A DNA stretch of 14,030 nt from Chloroflexota bacterium (lineage in GTDB: Bacteria; Chloroflexota; UBA5177; JANWHV01): assembly GCA_025450375.1 (NCBI GenBank), contig JANWHO010000028.1, positions 1 through 14,030 of the forward strand. Reading direction: 5' to 3'. Numbering within the stretch: the stretch's first letter is position 1; each line of letters opens with the position of its first letter. The position numbers and the translations under genes are program-made. Shown one piece after another: positions 13,964 through 14,030 of the stretch. The notes beneath the pieces were generated by a model that was given only the letters and a program-made list of their open reading frames with translations, did not search any database and was not told the origin of the DNA.

Positions 13964-14030
13964 GTGGCAGGAAGCACCTATACCTCACAGTCAAGCCCAA
14001 TCGCCGCACGGCTCGCCACGCGGATGAGCC
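13964..14030 (+). CDS. Start of a + strand gene running off the window
   Basis: GTG 13964 is preceded by AAGGAG (13949-13954) at 9 nt, and the frame stays open to the last base (22 complete codons, MAGSTYTSQSSPIAARL then ATRMS). An in-frame ATG at 13946 has no ribosome site. The fragment is too short to assign. The pattern is loosely like the N-terminus of a PLP aminotransferase, but that is only an impression. It diverges from the propeller gene across about 220 bp that hold no other gene. Confidence 0.45.
   Translation, partial: MAGSTYTSQSSPIAARLATRMS

Overview
The window is GC-rich (by eye about 60-65%) and bacterial. No taxonomic marker is present. The low-density mix of a LytM/SH3b cell-wall enzyme, a surface protein built of 'FPEGYTG...YLTLLNPG' modules, a yggS-yggT pair and a compact his cluster is most like Chloroflexota (Thermomicrobia/Ktedonobacteria type). 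That placement is inference from memory of such proteins, not a search result.

Left half, all on the + strand. The window opens inside an M23 peptidase gene carrying four SH3b domains (1-1338). A striking palindrome (1413-1445) separates it from dgt, an HD-domain dNTP triphosphohydrolase (1502-2671). A well-formed sigma-70-type promoter (2689-2717) then precedes a tight unit: an unrecognised 193-aa protein (2770-3351), a small Arg/Trp-rich protein (3377-3673), a divergent Ham1/RdgB-type nucleotide pyrophosphatase (3670-4305) and a 24-codon ORF with a very strong Shine-Dalgarno (4302-4376). The unit ends in a 15-bp perfect hairpin. A secreted 720-aa protein with four ~110-residue repeats follows (4532-6694).

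Right half, mostly on the - strand. A shared hairpin (6721-6755) separates the convergent surface-protein gene from a co-directional run read right to left: yggS, yggT, hisS, hisH, hisA, hisF, hisIE. Their junctions overlap or are a few bases apart, except for a 77-bp gap before hisS. hisH and hisF form the IGP synthase, and hisIE and hisA supply its substrate, so the block is the middle of histidine biosynthesis joined to histidyl-tRNA synthetase. hisG, hisD, hisB and hisC are not here. A MarR-type regulator (11919-12383) lies just upstream of yggS. Beyond it is a membrane-anchored Asp-box beta-propeller protein (12630-13742, -). A divergent + gene begins at 13964 and runs off the window.

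No RNA genes, CRISPR arrays, transposases or phage genes were seen. The most notable items are the coupled 2770-4376 unit of unknown proteins plus an atypical Ham1 protein, the three-arm palindrome ahead of dgt, a possible leaderless promoter for yggS, and the four-module surface protein.
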